This document shows, in pieces, positions 6,735-15,199 of a DNA stretch of 19,099 nucleotides (the first letter of the stretch is position 1; the number at the start of each line of letters is the position of its first letter). The position numbers and the translations under genes were made by a program. This DNA comes from Sulfidibacterium sp964588415 (lineage in GTDB: Bacteria > Bacteroidota > Bacteroidia > Bacteroidales > F082). Location of the stretch: positions 1 to 19,099 of the forward strand of contig CAZPPK010000047.1 in assembly GCA_964588415.1 (NCBI GenBank), read 5' to 3'. The notes below the pieces were generated by a model that was not told the DNA's origin, did not search any database, and worked only from the letters and a program-made list of their open reading frames with translations.

Positions 6735-7916
6735 ATGGACACAAAAAAAACAGGTTTCAATTCAAAATTAATTCATTCAGGCGCTATTGAAGAAAGCATG
6801 GGAAGTGCAGTTACGCCAATATATCAAACATCAACTTTTAAGTTTGAGACTGCTGACCAGGGTGCAAGGCGTTTCCAGGGCAAAGAGAGCGGATACATTT
6901 ATACGCGGCTTGGCAATCCAAACCTTGATGATCTGGCCAATGCTATTGCAGATTTGGAAGAAGGCTATGGCGCAGTGGTTACCGCTTCGGGCATGGCAGC
7001 CGTGAACGATGTTTATATGGCGTTGCTATCGTCCGGTGATCACATGATAAGCCACAATGCTGTTTACGGACCTTCAAGGGGTGTCATGGAAAATTTTTAT
7101 ACCAAATACGGTATTGAGAGCACTTATGTAGATTGTTCTGATATTGAGAATATTAAAAAGGCGATCAAGCCAAATACCAAATTACTTTATCTTGAATCTC
7201 CAGCCAACCCAACATTGGTGCTTACGGACATTAAAGTTGCATCTAAACTGGCTCATGAACATAACATTTTGGTTTGTGTTGATAATACTTTCTGCAGCCC
7301 TTATCTCCAAAAACCACTGAATTTCGGTGCGGACATCGTGCTGCATTCCATGACTAAATTTATTAATGGCCATGCTGATATTGTAGGCGGAGTCGTAATT
7401 ACAAAAACTAAGGAGCTTCTTGATAAAATGGTTTATGTCATGAAAAACATTGGTTTCAATATGGATCCGCATCAGGCGTGGTTAACTCGTAGAGGATTGA
7501 AAACAATGGCAATCCGGATTGAAAGAGCACAGGAAAGCGCACAACAGGTTGCAGAATTCCTGGAATCGCATCCCAAAGTAAAATGGGTACTCTATCCTGG
7601 ATTAGATTCATTTCCGCAAAAGGAGCTTGTTAAAAAGCAGATGGATGGCTCGGGAGCTATGATGTCATTTGAATTGAATGGTGGACTGGAAGCAGGAAAA
7701 CAGGTTATGGACCATGTGAAACTTGCGTTGCTGGCGGTATCTCTTGGAGGCATCGAAACTCTGATTCAGCATCCGGCATCCATGACGCATGCCGTTCTTT
7801 CCAAAGAAGGCAAAATAGAAGCAGGAATTACGGATGGACTCGTGCGCTTGTCTGTTGGTATTGAAGATGTTGAAGACATCATTGCTGACCTTGATCAGGC
7901 TTTGTCTTTTGCCTGA
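6735..7916 (+). CDS. PLP-dependent Cys/Met metabolism enzyme (methionine gamma-lyase / cystathionine gamma-lyase type)
   Basis: The 393-residue length and the motifs are those of the Cys/Met-metabolism PLP family (gamma-lyases, cystathionine synthases, sulfhydrylases). Visible are YIYTRLGNPN (phosphate-binding Tyr/Arg, Y56 and R58), TASGMAA (83-89), the ring-stacking Tyr in VYGPSRG (Y111), ESPANPT (154-160), VDNTFCSPYLQKPL (D183 contacts the PLP nitrogen), the Schiff-base Lys in HSMTKFINGH (K208), SLGGIETL (336-343) and RLSVGIED (substrate carboxylate Arg, R371). The overall sequence looks closest to methionine gamma-lyases, which yield methanethiol, ammonia and 2-oxobutyrate. However, the Cys that follows Tyr-Gly in classical methionine gamma-lyases is Pro here (P113), so the substrate is uncertain. 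Cystathionine gamma-lyase, cystathionine gamma-synthase and O-acetylhomoserine sulfhydrylase remain possible. The ATG is preceded by only 33 bp after the NifX-like gene and no clear promoter, suggesting co-transcription. Confidence 0.85.
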   Translation: MDTKKTGFNSKLIHSGAIEESMGSAVTPIYQTSTFKFETADQGARRFQGKESGYIYTRLGNPNLDDLANAIADLEEGYGAVVTASGMAAVNDVYMALLSSGDHMISHNAVYGPSRGVMENFYTKYGIESTYVDCSDIENIKKAIKPNTKLLYLESPANPTLVLTDIKVASKLAHEHNILVCVDNTFCSPYLQKPLNFGADIVLHSMTKFINGHADIVGGVVITKTKELLDKMVYVMKNIGFNMDPHQAWLTRRGLKTMAIRIERAQESAQQVAEFLESHPKVKWVLYPGLDSFPQKELVKKQMDGSGAMMSFELNGGLEAGKQVMDHVKLALLAVSLGGIETLIQHPASMTHAVLSKEGKIEAGITDGLVRLSVGIEDVEDIIADLDQALSFA

Positions 7917-8071
7917 CAGGAATCCATAAATTGGAAACCTGCTCCTTATTTAGGAATAGAGAGCAAATTTTCATTTTAATCATCGGGAGAAGCGTTCCAA
8001 TGAGTGCGGTTTGATGTACTTAAAGCAAAACATTTATGTCCGTCAGATCATGGTACTTCTTAATTAATTGC

Positions 8072-8079
8072 TATTTTTG
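8072..8079 (+). promoter_or_regulatory. Bacteroidetes-type -7 promoter element for the DUF349 gene
   Basis: TATTTTTG followed by C is an exact TAnnTTTG match inside the 234-bp gap 7917-8150. It implies a leader of about 65 bases. That leader contains a 6-bp inverted repeat (CAGCTC 8092-8097, GAGCTG 8121-8126) that may fold but is weak. No clear -33 TTTG is seen. The rest of the gap shows nothing recognisable. Confidence 0.5.
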
Positions 8080-8150
8080 CACTTGTTTGAACAGCTCCTT
8101 CCCGGCGATATTTTGAAATTGAGCTGGTGAATGTCTTAAATTAAGTTAGA

Positions 8151-10337
8151 ATGGAAGCAAAAAATCTAAATGATCAAAATCCTGAGACTGCCGATTTAAA
8201 GCAAAATCAGGAGGAGAAGCCTCAAGCTGGTGAAAAACCGGCCTCCGATAAAAAAAATACTAAGATTGACTCAAAAGATTCCGAAAAAGTTGCTAAACAA
8301 CTTCTAAAAAAGGAAAAAACTACAATTTCCAAACAGGTCAGGAGTCCTGTGCTCAAAAGCAGCGGAAAAAAACACGTGCAGAAGAAACAAGCTGTTATTA
8401 CTCCACAAATTGACGAACTTTTGCAAAAGCAGATCCTGGATTTGCTGAAAGGCGTTGAAAAAGAACAACACAATGGTATACCTACTCCTGCAAAAAAAGT
8501 AGTTGTCAGGCAGATTGAAGAAGTTGATCATAAACTGATTCTTGTTCTTATTAGAGATACCAACAATTTTGCTGCAAAAAAACCAGTAGGGACGGCTTCC
8601 GAAGGTGGCGATATCGATTACGACCAGTTGAACAAACAAGAGCTGGTGGATCTTTTGGAAGAAGTTGTAATGGAAAGTGATACCGTTAAGATTAAAAGTC
8701 AGGTAGCTCAAATCAAAGGAGCCTTTTATAGAAGGAATAAAGAGGACCTAGATAATAAAAAGCAGGATTTTATAGCTGAAGGAGGTGATGAAGCATCTTA
8801 TGATCATATTTTAGATCCGTTAGAAGTTCGTTTTCAAAATGCATTTAATGTTTACCGACACAATAAAGCCAAATATGCAGAAGAGCTTGAAAATGTAAAA
8901 CAGGCTAATCTGCTGGAAAAATACAGGATTCTTGAAAATTTGAAAACCCTGATCAATTCTGAAGAAACTCTAAAGAAAACGTATGATGAGTTTCAGAATT
9001 TGCAGGAACAGTGGAAGCAGGTTGGATTGGTCCCGGCCTCTGAGCTGAACGACCTTTGGCAAAATTATCATTTTCTTGTCGAGAGATTTTTTGATAAGGT
9101 TCGGATAAATAAGGAGCTAAGGGATCTCGACCTGAAGAAGAACCTTGAGAAAAAGATTGAGCTTTGTGAAAAAACTGAGGAGCTCTTGATGGAAAGCTCC
9201 ATTATTAAGTCATTTAAACTGCTACAGAAATATCATGAAGAATGGAGAGAAGTGGGGCCTGTTCCCCGTGAAAATAATGAGGAAATCTGGGAGCGGTTTA
9301 AAACAGCAACTGAAAAGATAAATGAGCGCCGCAGAGAGCACTATAAAGAACTGCAGGAAATTCAAAAAGAAAATTTTGAAGCCAAGGAAGCACTTTGCGA
9401 ACAGGCTGAGTTGTTGATTTCGGAATTAGATTGTTCAACCGTTTCTGATTGGGAAAAAACCACTGAAAAAGTGAACGGTTTGATGAAAGTATGGAAATCC
9501 ATAGGCCGTGCTCCGAAAAATAAAAATGATGAAATCTGGAAACGGTTTAAGATCTCTCTTGATCAGTTTTATGAACAAAAACGTGATTTTTTCAGCGAGA
9601 TCAAAAAACAGCAGGTTGAGAATTATAATCTAAAAGTGAAACTTTGCGAACGCGCTGAGACGTTGCAAGACAGTGACTCATGGAAAATCACTTCCGATGA
9701 GTTGATAAACTTGCAAAAAGAATGGAAAAAAATTGGACCGGCACCCAGAAAATATTCTGATAAAATATGGAAGCGTTTTCGCGCTGCCTGTGATACTTTT
9801 TTTGATCGTAAATCAGATTTTTTTAAAGACAGAAGACGCGAAGAAGAAGATAATCTTAAGAAAAAACAGGCTGTTATTGAAGCAATTGAATCTTTTAAAG
9901 CACTGAAAACCAAAGACGAAAATATTGAAGCGCTGAAAAATCTCCAAAAGCAATGGCATGAAATTGGACATGTTGTTTTTAAAGAAAAGGACAAAATCTA
10001 CGGGCAATTTAAAAATGCCATCAATGAACTTTTATCCAGGCTTAGTATTAGTAATTCGGACTTAAGCATTTCCAATTTTGAGAATAAAATTGAAGTCTAT
10101 AAAAACTCTTCCAATGGAGAACGCAACCTATTAAAGGAGAGGGCTTTCTTGTCTAATAAATTGAAGAAACTGAAAGATGATATTATTCTTTGGGAAAATA
10201 ACATTGGCTTTTTCTCCGATTCAAAAAAGTCAAATACCTTCAAAGAAGAGTTTGAAAAGAAAATAGAAAACTCGAAAAGGAACCAGTCGTCTATTCAGGA
10301 TAAAATAAAGCTCATTGACAAAGAACTTAAAGGATAG
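8151..10337 (+). CDS. DUF349 repeat protein, five repeats
   Basis: This is a 728-residue, highly charged, largely helical protein. Residues 1-80 are a low-complexity, Lys/Glu/Pro-rich and probably disordered tail. From about 250 to 630 there are five DUF349 units of roughly 75 residues, each with W..(V/I)G..P....(D/E).W..F and then a basic helix. The marker Trp residues are W288, W365, W448, W525 and W602. The fifth unit is degenerate (no Pro, and Tyr in place of the second Trp). The C-terminal 90 residues look coiled-coil (ENKIEVYKN..., KLKKLKDDIILWENN). There is no signal peptide, so it is cytoplasmic. DUF349 proteins are widespread in Bacteroidetes and have no firmly established biochemical role; a nucleic-acid or ribosome-associated scaffold is speculation. 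The ATG is the first in frame after the promoter. The gene stands alone, ending at a strong terminator. Confidence 0.87.
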   Translation: MEAKNLNDQNPETADLKQNQEEKPQAGEKPASDKKNTKIDSKDSEKVAKQLLKKEKTTISKQVRSPVLKSSGKKHVQKKQAVITPQIDELLQKQILDLLKGVEKEQHNGIPTPAKKVVVRQIEEVDHKLILVLIRDTNNFAAKKPVGTASEGGDIDYDQLNKQELVDLLEEVVMESDTVKIKSQVAQIKGAFYRRNKEDLDNKKQDFIAEGGDEASYDHILDPLEVRFQNAFNVYRHNKAKYAEELENVKQANLLEKYRILENLKTLINSEETLKKTYDEFQNLQEQWKQVGLVPASELNDLWQNYHFLVERFFDKVRINKELRDLDLKKNLEKKIELCEKTEELLMESSIIKSFKLLQKYHEEWREVGPVPRENNEEIWERFKTATEKINERRREHYKELQEIQKENFEAKEALCEQAELLISELDCSTVSDWEKTTEKVNGLMKVWKSIGRAPKNKNDEIWKRFKISLDQFYEQKRDFFSEIKKQQVENYNLKVKLCERAETLQDSDSWKITSDELINLQKEWKKIGPAPRKYSDKIWKRFRAACDTFFDRKSDFFKDRRREEEDNLKKKQAVIEAIESFKALKTKDENIEALKNLQKQWHEIGHVVFKEKDKIYGQFKNAINELLSRLSISNSDLSISNFENKIEVYKNSSNGERNLLKERAFLSNKLKKLKDDIILWENNIGFFSDSKKSNTFKEEFEKKIENSKRNQSSIQDKIKLIDKELKG

Positions 10338-10347
10338 TACGATCGAA

Positions 10348-10390
10348 GAGCATAAAAAAAGCAGGCTTTTGGCCTGCTTTTTTTATGCTC
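10348..10390. terminator. bidirectional Rho-independent terminator
   Basis: A perfect 19-bp stem: GAGCAT, seven A and GCAGGC (10348-10366) pair with GCCTGC, seven T and ATGCTC (10372-10390), with the loop TTTTG. Because the GC core is flanked by A-tract and T-tract, it works as a terminator in both directions. It serves the DUF349 gene (stop at 10337) and, from the other side, the lipoprotein gene (stop at 10400). Confidence 0.92.
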
Positions 10391-10399
10391 TTTAATATA

Positions 10400-11092
10400 T
10401 CATTGCTTCAGATTCGAATTGATCAAGCTGTAGGAGCTGGTCTTTCCCTTATAAAACACAGTCCATTTGATGATACCGTAATGTTCTGCAATATAGAAGT
10501 TCATGGTTATGGAATCATTGGTTTGAGACCCGTTAATAAATTTAGGGAATTGATCCTGACTGTGATAAACATTATCATATTTTTTCCCCTGAACAAGATA
10601 ATAGGGCAATATCTCCATATTGGTATATAAACCTTCCATCCCTCCCAGGATTTGCGTCTTACGCAGTGGATATTGCGGTGCAAAAGCCAAAGTAAAAGTA
10701 CTGTCAGAATAAAATATCCTGTAAAGATCATTCATGCGGGAGGTGTCGCTATGTATATTTGTAGCAAAAATGGATTCTTTGGTCATGTGCACATTGTTGC
10801 TGTCTAAAAGCATTTCTATGACATCAAAACTGTAAGATGGTGTCGAAGGATTCTGCACCTGAAATCCCACGAAAGTATTAATCCTATTTACCCTTATTTT
10901 AAACGGGACCCCTGTAGAATCGTTCTGATAAGTCCATTCACTTCCTGCATTAAAATAACAAAAATTCTTAAACTCAGGTGTGACCTTGTAATAGGGATTG
11001 TTTCCTTTGAACAAGGAGTTGCATCCGTTAAACAAAAAACCCGATGCCAATAAAAGCAAAACTCCCAGAAATTTTATAGAATGTTTGTTCAT
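10400..11092 (-). CDS. putative lipoprotein of unknown function
   Basis: The 230-residue product starts with MNKHSIK, a hydrophobic run (about 8-21) and a candidate lipidation Cys at position 24 (LFNGC), followed by NSLFKG. The Asn at -2 is not a consensus lipobox residue, so lipidation is likely but not certain. The mature part shows no family motif I recognise. It begins with a segment like other Bacteroidetes lipoproteins of unknown function (YFNAGSEWTYQNDSTG, where the text describes a quantity in a GSxWxY turn) and continues as mixed beta-rich sequence, suggesting a small beta-fold in the periplasm. A longer frame would use a TTG at 11104; the ATG at 11092 gives the better signal peptide and is chosen. 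It is divergent from aroC and has its own promoter candidate. It shares a terminator with the convergent DUF349 gene. Confidence 0.75.
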   Translation of the reverse strand: MNKHSIKFLGVLLLLASGFLFNGCNSLFKGNNPYYKVTPEFKNFCYFNAGSEWTYQNDSTGVPFKIRVNRINTFVGFQVQNPSTPSYSFDVIEMLLDSNNVHMTKESIFATNIHSDTSRMNDLYRIFYSDSTFTLAFAPQYPLRKTQILGGMEGLYTNMEILPYYLVQGKKYDNVYHSQDQFPKFINGSQTNDSITMNFYIAEHYGIIKWTVFYKGKTSSYSLINSNLKQ

Positions 11093-11138
11093 TTTTGATG
11101 TCAATTTATTAATACCCTGCTATATTTCTATATCTTTA

Positions 11139-11146
11139 CAAAAGTA
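11139..11146 (-). promoter_or_regulatory. Bacteroidetes-type -7 element for the lipoprotein gene
   Basis: Read on the minus strand, 11146-11139 is TACTTTTG, an exact TAnnTTTG match, giving a leader of about 40 bases to the ATG at 11092. On the plus strand the adjoining TATCTTTA (11131-11138) is one mismatch from the same motif and could serve aroC, so the two divergent promoters would abut in this 70-bp gap. Confidence 0.42.
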
Positions 11147-11162
11147 AGAGATAATTTGAAAT

Positions 11163-12251
11163 ATGGCAGGTAATAGTTTCGGGAAAATAATAAAACTCAC
11201 CAGCTTTGGAGAATCTCACGGGCGTGCCGTGGGAGGCGTGATTGAAGGTATTCCGGCAGGTTTGAAAATAGATATTGATTTTATTCAAAATGAACTGAAC
11301 AGAAGGCGGCCGGGACAATCAAAATGGGTCAGTCCGAGGCAGGAAGAAGACCGTTTTGAAATCCTTTCCGGGGTTTTCAAGGATCGGACACTGGGCACTC
11401 CCATCGGATTTGTGATCTGGAATAAAGATCAGCACTCCTCTGATTATGATCATGTTGAAAAGGCATACCGGCCTTCTCATGCCGATTACACTTATGATCA
11501 AAAGTATGGGTTTCGTGATCACCGGGGCGGAGGAAGGTCTTCTGCAAGGGAAACTATCTCAAGAGTCGCTGCAGGTGCTTTTGCAAAAATGCTTTTGAAA
11601 GAAATCGGCATTGAAATAAATGCTTTTGTCCATCAAATAGGAATGGTGAGACTTGAAAGAATTCCCGAACTAGCAGATATTCGTAGTGCTGAAAAATCAC
11701 CATTACGATGCCCTGATGAAAAAGTAACACAAGAGATGATAAATCTGATTGAAACGACTGCAAGGGAAGGGGATACCCTGGGAGGAAAAATCTCTTGCGT
11801 TGTTACAGGAATGCCAGCCGGACTTGGAGAACCGGTTTTTGACAAGCTGCATGCTGACCTTGGAAAAGCTATGCTGAGTATTAACGCCGTAAAAGGATTT
11901 GAAATCGGTTCAGGTTTTTCAGCCGTTTCTATGAAAGGCTCTCAGCATAATGATCTTTTTGTTAAAGAAGGTGATAACCTGCATACGCAAACTAATAATT
12001 CCGGCGGGGTACAAGGTGGTATTTCCAACGGCAGTGACCTCTATTTTAATGTTGCTTTTAAACCCATTGCAACCATTATGAAAAGTCAGAAGTCTTTTGA
12101 TTCTGAAGGTAATGAGATCATACTTGAAGGAAAAGGCAGACATGATGTCACGGTTGTTCCTAGGGCAGTCCCCATTGTGGAGGCGATGGCAGCCATTGTC
12201 ATTGCAGATCATTATCTCAGGAATAAAGTATCCACAATGAAGGATATATAG
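11163..12251 (+). CDS. aroC: chorismate synthase
   Basis: This enzyme catalyses the last shikimate-pathway step, converting 5-enolpyruvylshikimate-3-phosphate to chorismate with reduced FMN in the cytoplasm. At 362 residues it has normal bacterial length. The family signatures are intact: GNSFGKIIKLTSFGESHG at the N-terminus (catalytic-site His H19), the RRRPGQSKWVSPRQEED segment (48-63), YRPSHADYTYDQKYG (H106), RDHRGGGRSSARETISRVAAGA (118-139), NNSGGVQGGISNG (278-290), and GRHDVTVVPRAVPIVEA near the end (325-341, R334). The ATG at 11163 begins MAGNSFG, as in homologues. The gene stands alone, divergent from the lipoprotein gene and closed by a strong hairpin. No other aromatic-pathway genes are in the window. 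Confidence 0.97.
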   Translation: MAGNSFGKIIKLTSFGESHGRAVGGVIEGIPAGLKIDIDFIQNELNRRRPGQSKWVSPRQEEDRFEILSGVFKDRTLGTPIGFVIWNKDQHSSDYDHVEKAYRPSHADYTYDQKYGFRDHRGGGRSSARETISRVAAGAFAKMLLKEIGIEINAFVHQIGMVRLERIPELADIRSAEKSPLRCPDEKVTQEMINLIETTAREGDTLGGKISCVVTGMPAGLGEPVFDKLHADLGKAMLSINAVKGFEIGSGFSAVSMKGSQHNDLFVKEGDNLHTQTNNSGGVQGGISNGSDLYFNVAFKPIATIMKSQKSFDSEGNEIILEGKGRHDVTVVPRAVPIVEAMAAIVIADHYLRNKVSTMKDI

Positions 12252-12273
12252 ATTTTATCTTTAGCAAGTTATA

Positions 12274-12307
12274 AAAAAAGTCCGGTTCAAATGAACCGGA
12301 CTTTTTT
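12274..12307. terminator. bidirectional Rho-independent terminator between aroC and clpC
   Basis: A perfect 16-bp stem: six A plus GTCCGGTTCA (12274-12289) pair with TGAACCGGAC plus six T (12292-12307), with a two-base AA apex that in practice opens to a slightly larger loop. A-tract and T-tract on either side make it usable in both directions. It lies 23 bases after the aroC stop and 17 bases beyond the clpC stop. Confidence 0.92.
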
Positions 12308-12324
12308 GTTGGTTAACGGGGTGC

Positions 12325-14910
12325 TTACTTTTTTGTTTCACTCTTCTTTTTAACAGTTTTAGCACGCGCGGCAGCTTTTATTTTGGGCTTGTCAATTTTA
12401 ATCTTTATGCTGTCTGATTTTTCATCATAAAGAATAGAAATAACATCTCCTTCTGAAAGGCTACTTTTAATGATCTCCTCAGCGAGCAGGTCTTCGATGT
12501 ATTTTTGAATGGCTCTTTTCAGTGGCCGTGCGCCGAATTGTTCATCCCAACCCTTTTCAATGATATAATCTTTGGCTTCAGATGAAACATCAATTTTATA
12601 GCCCATATCATGAATACGGCCGTATAAGGCTGACAATTCGATATTGATGATCTTGTAAATATCTTCCTTTTCCAGAGAATCAAAAATTACAACATCGTCA
12701 ATACGGTTTAGGAATTCTGGGGCAAAAGCACGTTTCAGGGCATTTTCAATAACGCCGTGTGCCAGACCGGCACGGCTGCCGCTTCTGGCAGCAGTAGAAA
12801 AACCTATACCTTCTCCAAAGTCTTTCAGCTGCCTGGAACCGATATTGGAGGTCATAATGATGATAGCGTTTTTAAAATCAACCCTTCTTCCCAGGCTGTC
12901 CGTTAAAATACCATCATCAAGAACCTGTAACAAAAGATGAAATACATCGGGATGAGCTTTTTCAATCTCATCAAGCAAAATAATAGAATAAGGTCTTCTG
13001 CGTACTTTTTCTGTTAGTTGACCACCTTCTTCATATCCAACGTACCCTGGAGGTGCTCCGACCAACCTTGAAACAGCAAACTTTTCCATATATTCACTCA
13101 TGTCAATACGGATCAAAGCATTCTCGTTGTCAAACATGTATTTGGCAAGCATTTTTGCAAGGTAGGTTTTGCCAACACCGGTAGGTCCCAGAAAAATAAA
13201 GGAACCAATAGGTTTGTTAGGATCTTTAAGCCCTGCGCGATTCCTGCGAATGGCTTTTACCACTTTCTGAATAGCGTTGTTTTGACCAATTACCGCTTTT
13301 TCCAAATCGGGAACCATGCTGATCAGCCGTTCGCTTTCACTTTGTGCAATGTTCGTAACAGGAATTCCTGTCATCATGGCAACCACTTCTGCTACATTGG
13401 CTTCGGTAACGGTTTCGCGATGAATATCCGATTCTTCTTCCCAACGTTTTTTTGAGCGTTCCAGTTCTTCGGTGTAACGTCTTTCTATATCACGGAACTG
13501 GGCTGCTTCTTCAAACTTTTGAGCACTTATAGCCTGCACTTTTTTTAACCTGATTTCTTCAATCGATTTTTCCAAATTGATGATTTCCGAAGGAACATGG
13601 ATATTGCTGATGTGCACTCTGGCTCCGGCTTCATCCAAAGCATCGATGGCTTTATCAGGCAGGAACCTGTCGCTAATATAACGATTTGTTAGGGTTACAC
13701 AAGCTTTAATAGCATCGGAACTGTATCTTACCAAATGATGATCTTCATATTTTTCTTTGATATTATCAAGAATATGAACAGTTTCATCAGGAGATGTCGG
13801 ATCAATAAGCACCTTTTGAAATCTTCTTTCCAAGGCGCCGTCTTTTTCAATGTATTGACGATACTCATCGAGGGTAGTGGCTCCGATACATTGCAGCTCA
13901 CCGCGGGCCAGTGCAGGTTTGAAAAGGTTAGAAGCATCCAGTGAACCTGTAGCGTTTCCAGCCCCTACAATGGTGTGAATTTCATCGATGAACAAAATAA
14001 TATCTGGATTTTTGGTGAGCTCGTTTAAAACGGCTTTCATCCGTTCTTCAAACTGACCACGGTATTTTGTTCCGGCAACCAAAGAAGCGAGATCCAGTAT
14101 CACAATTCTTTTATTGAACAATACTCTGGAAACCTGACGGTTAACGATTCTTAGTGCCAAACCTTCAGCAATGGCTGATTTACCAACACCTGGTTCTCCA
14201 ATCAGGATAGGGTTGTTCTTTTTACGACGACTTAAAACCTGAGAAATACGCTCCAGTTCTTTGTTACGACCAACAATGGGGTCAAGTCTGTTTTCCTGGG
14301 CAGCTCTTGTCAGGTCGTTTCCAAAATTATCCAGTACAGGGGTTTTGGATTTGGATTCAGTACCTTTTTTCGGACCACTGCCAAAAGGTTTCTCAGCCCC
14401 AAAATCTTCATTTTCTTCGTCATTCTGTAATTCTGCTTTGGTGGGCTGGATCAACTCGGATTTTTCTTTGCCTTCATTCAGCATGGATTTAAGCTCATCT
14501 TTGAATGTTTGATAATCCACACCAGTCATCGAAAGTTTATTTGTTACTAGATTGTTTTCATCTTTCAATATAGCCAGCATTAAGTGTTCGGTATCAATTA
14601 ATTCGCTGTGCAGGACTTTTGCTTCCAGGTAAGTGATTTTCAACGCTTTTTCGGCTTGTTTAACCACCGGGATATTTTCCATTTTTACTTGCCCGTTATC
14701 AGGATTTCTCACGGAGGTCTCGATTTCCTGTTTTAATTTTTTCAAATCCACGCCAAAATAACGCAGTACCTGAACTGCCATTCCTTCACCTTCGCGCAAT
14801 ATTCCCAACAACAAATGCTCCAGTCCAATATAATTGTTTCCCAGTCGCACTGCTTCCTCCCGGCTGTACGACATGACATCTTTCATTCTATTCGAAAATT
14901 TTGTATCCAT
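12325..14910 (-). CDS. clpC: ATP-dependent Clp protease ATP-binding subunit ClpC
   Basis: The 861-residue Hsp100/AAA+ unfoldase feeds substrates to the ClpP peptidase. Domains in order: Clp N-domain double repeat (about 1-145, starting MDTKFSNRMKDVMSYSREEA), a charged linker, AAA+ module D1 with Walker A GEPGVGKS (238-245), Walker B IILFIDE (304-310) and pore loop GTKYRGQ, a middle domain with a UVR-like segment (QKFEEAAQFRDIERRYTEEL, about 464-483), and AAA+ module D2 with Walker A GPTGVGKT (575-582), pore loop GYVGYEEGG and Walker B IILLDEIE. The ClpP-docking tripeptide Ile-Gly-Phe (702-704) is present, which separates it from ClpB. The C-terminus is Lys-rich. It is transcribed alone, divergently from gyrA, with a short leader. 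I see no CtsR-type operator in the intergenic region. Confidence 0.96.
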   Translation of the reverse strand: MDTKFSNRMKDVMSYSREEAVRLGNNYIGLEHLLLGILREGEGMAVQVLRYFGVDLKKLKQEIETSVRNPDNGQVKMENIPVVKQAEKALKITYLEAKVLHSELIDTEHLMLAILKDENNLVTNKLSMTGVDYQTFKDELKSMLNEGKEKSELIQPTKAELQNDEENEDFGAEKPFGSGPKKGTESKSKTPVLDNFGNDLTRAAQENRLDPIVGRNKELERISQVLSRRKKNNPILIGEPGVGKSAIAEGLALRIVNRQVSRVLFNKRIVILDLASLVAGTKYRGQFEERMKAVLNELTKNPDIILFIDEIHTIVGAGNATGSLDASNLFKPALARGELQCIGATTLDEYRQYIEKDGALERRFQKVLIDPTSPDETVHILDNIKEKYEDHHLVRYSSDAIKACVTLTNRYISDRFLPDKAIDALDEAGARVHISNIHVPSEIINLEKSIEEIRLKKVQAISAQKFEEAAQFRDIERRYTEELERSKKRWEEESDIHRETVTEANVAEVVAMMTGIPVTNIAQSESERLISMVPDLEKAVIGQNNAIQKVVKAIRRNRAGLKDPNKPIGSFIFLGPTGVGKTYLAKMLAKYMFDNENALIRIDMSEYMEKFAVSRLVGAPPGYVGYEEGGQLTEKVRRRPYSIILLDEIEKAHPDVFHLLLQVLDDGILTDSLGRRVDFKNAIIIMTSNIGSRQLKDFGEGIGFSTAARSGSRAGLAHGVIENALKRAFAPEFLNRIDDVVIFDSLEKEDIYKIINIELSALYGRIHDMGYKIDVSSEAKDYIIEKGWDEQFGARPLKRAIQKYIEDLLAEEIIKSSLSEGDVISILYDEKSDSIKIKIDKPKIKAAARAKTVKKKSETKK

Positions 14911-14932
14911 TGATTCTTTTATTTTTCATTTG

Positions 14933-14940
14933 CAAAATTA
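14933..14940 (-). promoter_or_regulatory. Bacteroidetes-type -7 promoter element for clpC
   Basis: Read on the minus strand, 14940-14933 is TAATTTTG followed by C, an exact TAnnTTTG match. It lies 22 bases from the clpC ATG (14910), implying a leader of about 15 bases. A good -33 CAAA on the plus strand is not at the expected distance. The remaining 14941-15146 between clpC and gyrA is AT-rich with no gene I would support. Confidence 0.5.
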
Positions 14941-15146
14941 AGCATAAGCTAAATACCAAGAAAAATTATAACACAAATTTATATTCATCAAAGACCATAC
15001 CGCAGTCAAAACAGAATTGGCATTTTCACTCTGTAACAAAGATAACTCACAAAAGACCTGATCTCTTTTTAATAGCAATAAATTTTTAACTGTCTTTTGT
15101 TAACAGAAGACCATGAGATTTGTTTTATAAATTCTTAATAAAGTAT

Positions 15147-15154
15147 TACTTTTG
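15147..15154 (+). promoter_or_regulatory. Bacteroidetes-type -7 promoter element for gyrA
   Basis: TACTTTTG followed by C matches TAnnTTTG exactly. A TTTG at 15119-15122 sits 24 bases upstream, a little farther than the usual 19-21. The implied leader is about 40 bases and ends with a purine-rich GAGGAG (15186-15191) 8 bases before the ATG, a good Shine-Dalgarno site and unusual in this window. Confidence 0.58.
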
Positions 15155-15199
15155 CAAGTTCATAAAAGATTCATTAACTAAGTTTGAGGAGTTTTATTA

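Noticed and set aside
12325..14910. ClpB disaggregase instead of ClpC.
   Set aside because: The ClpP-docking Ile-Gly-Phe loop and the short UVR-type middle domain are present and the long ClpB coiled-coil is absent.
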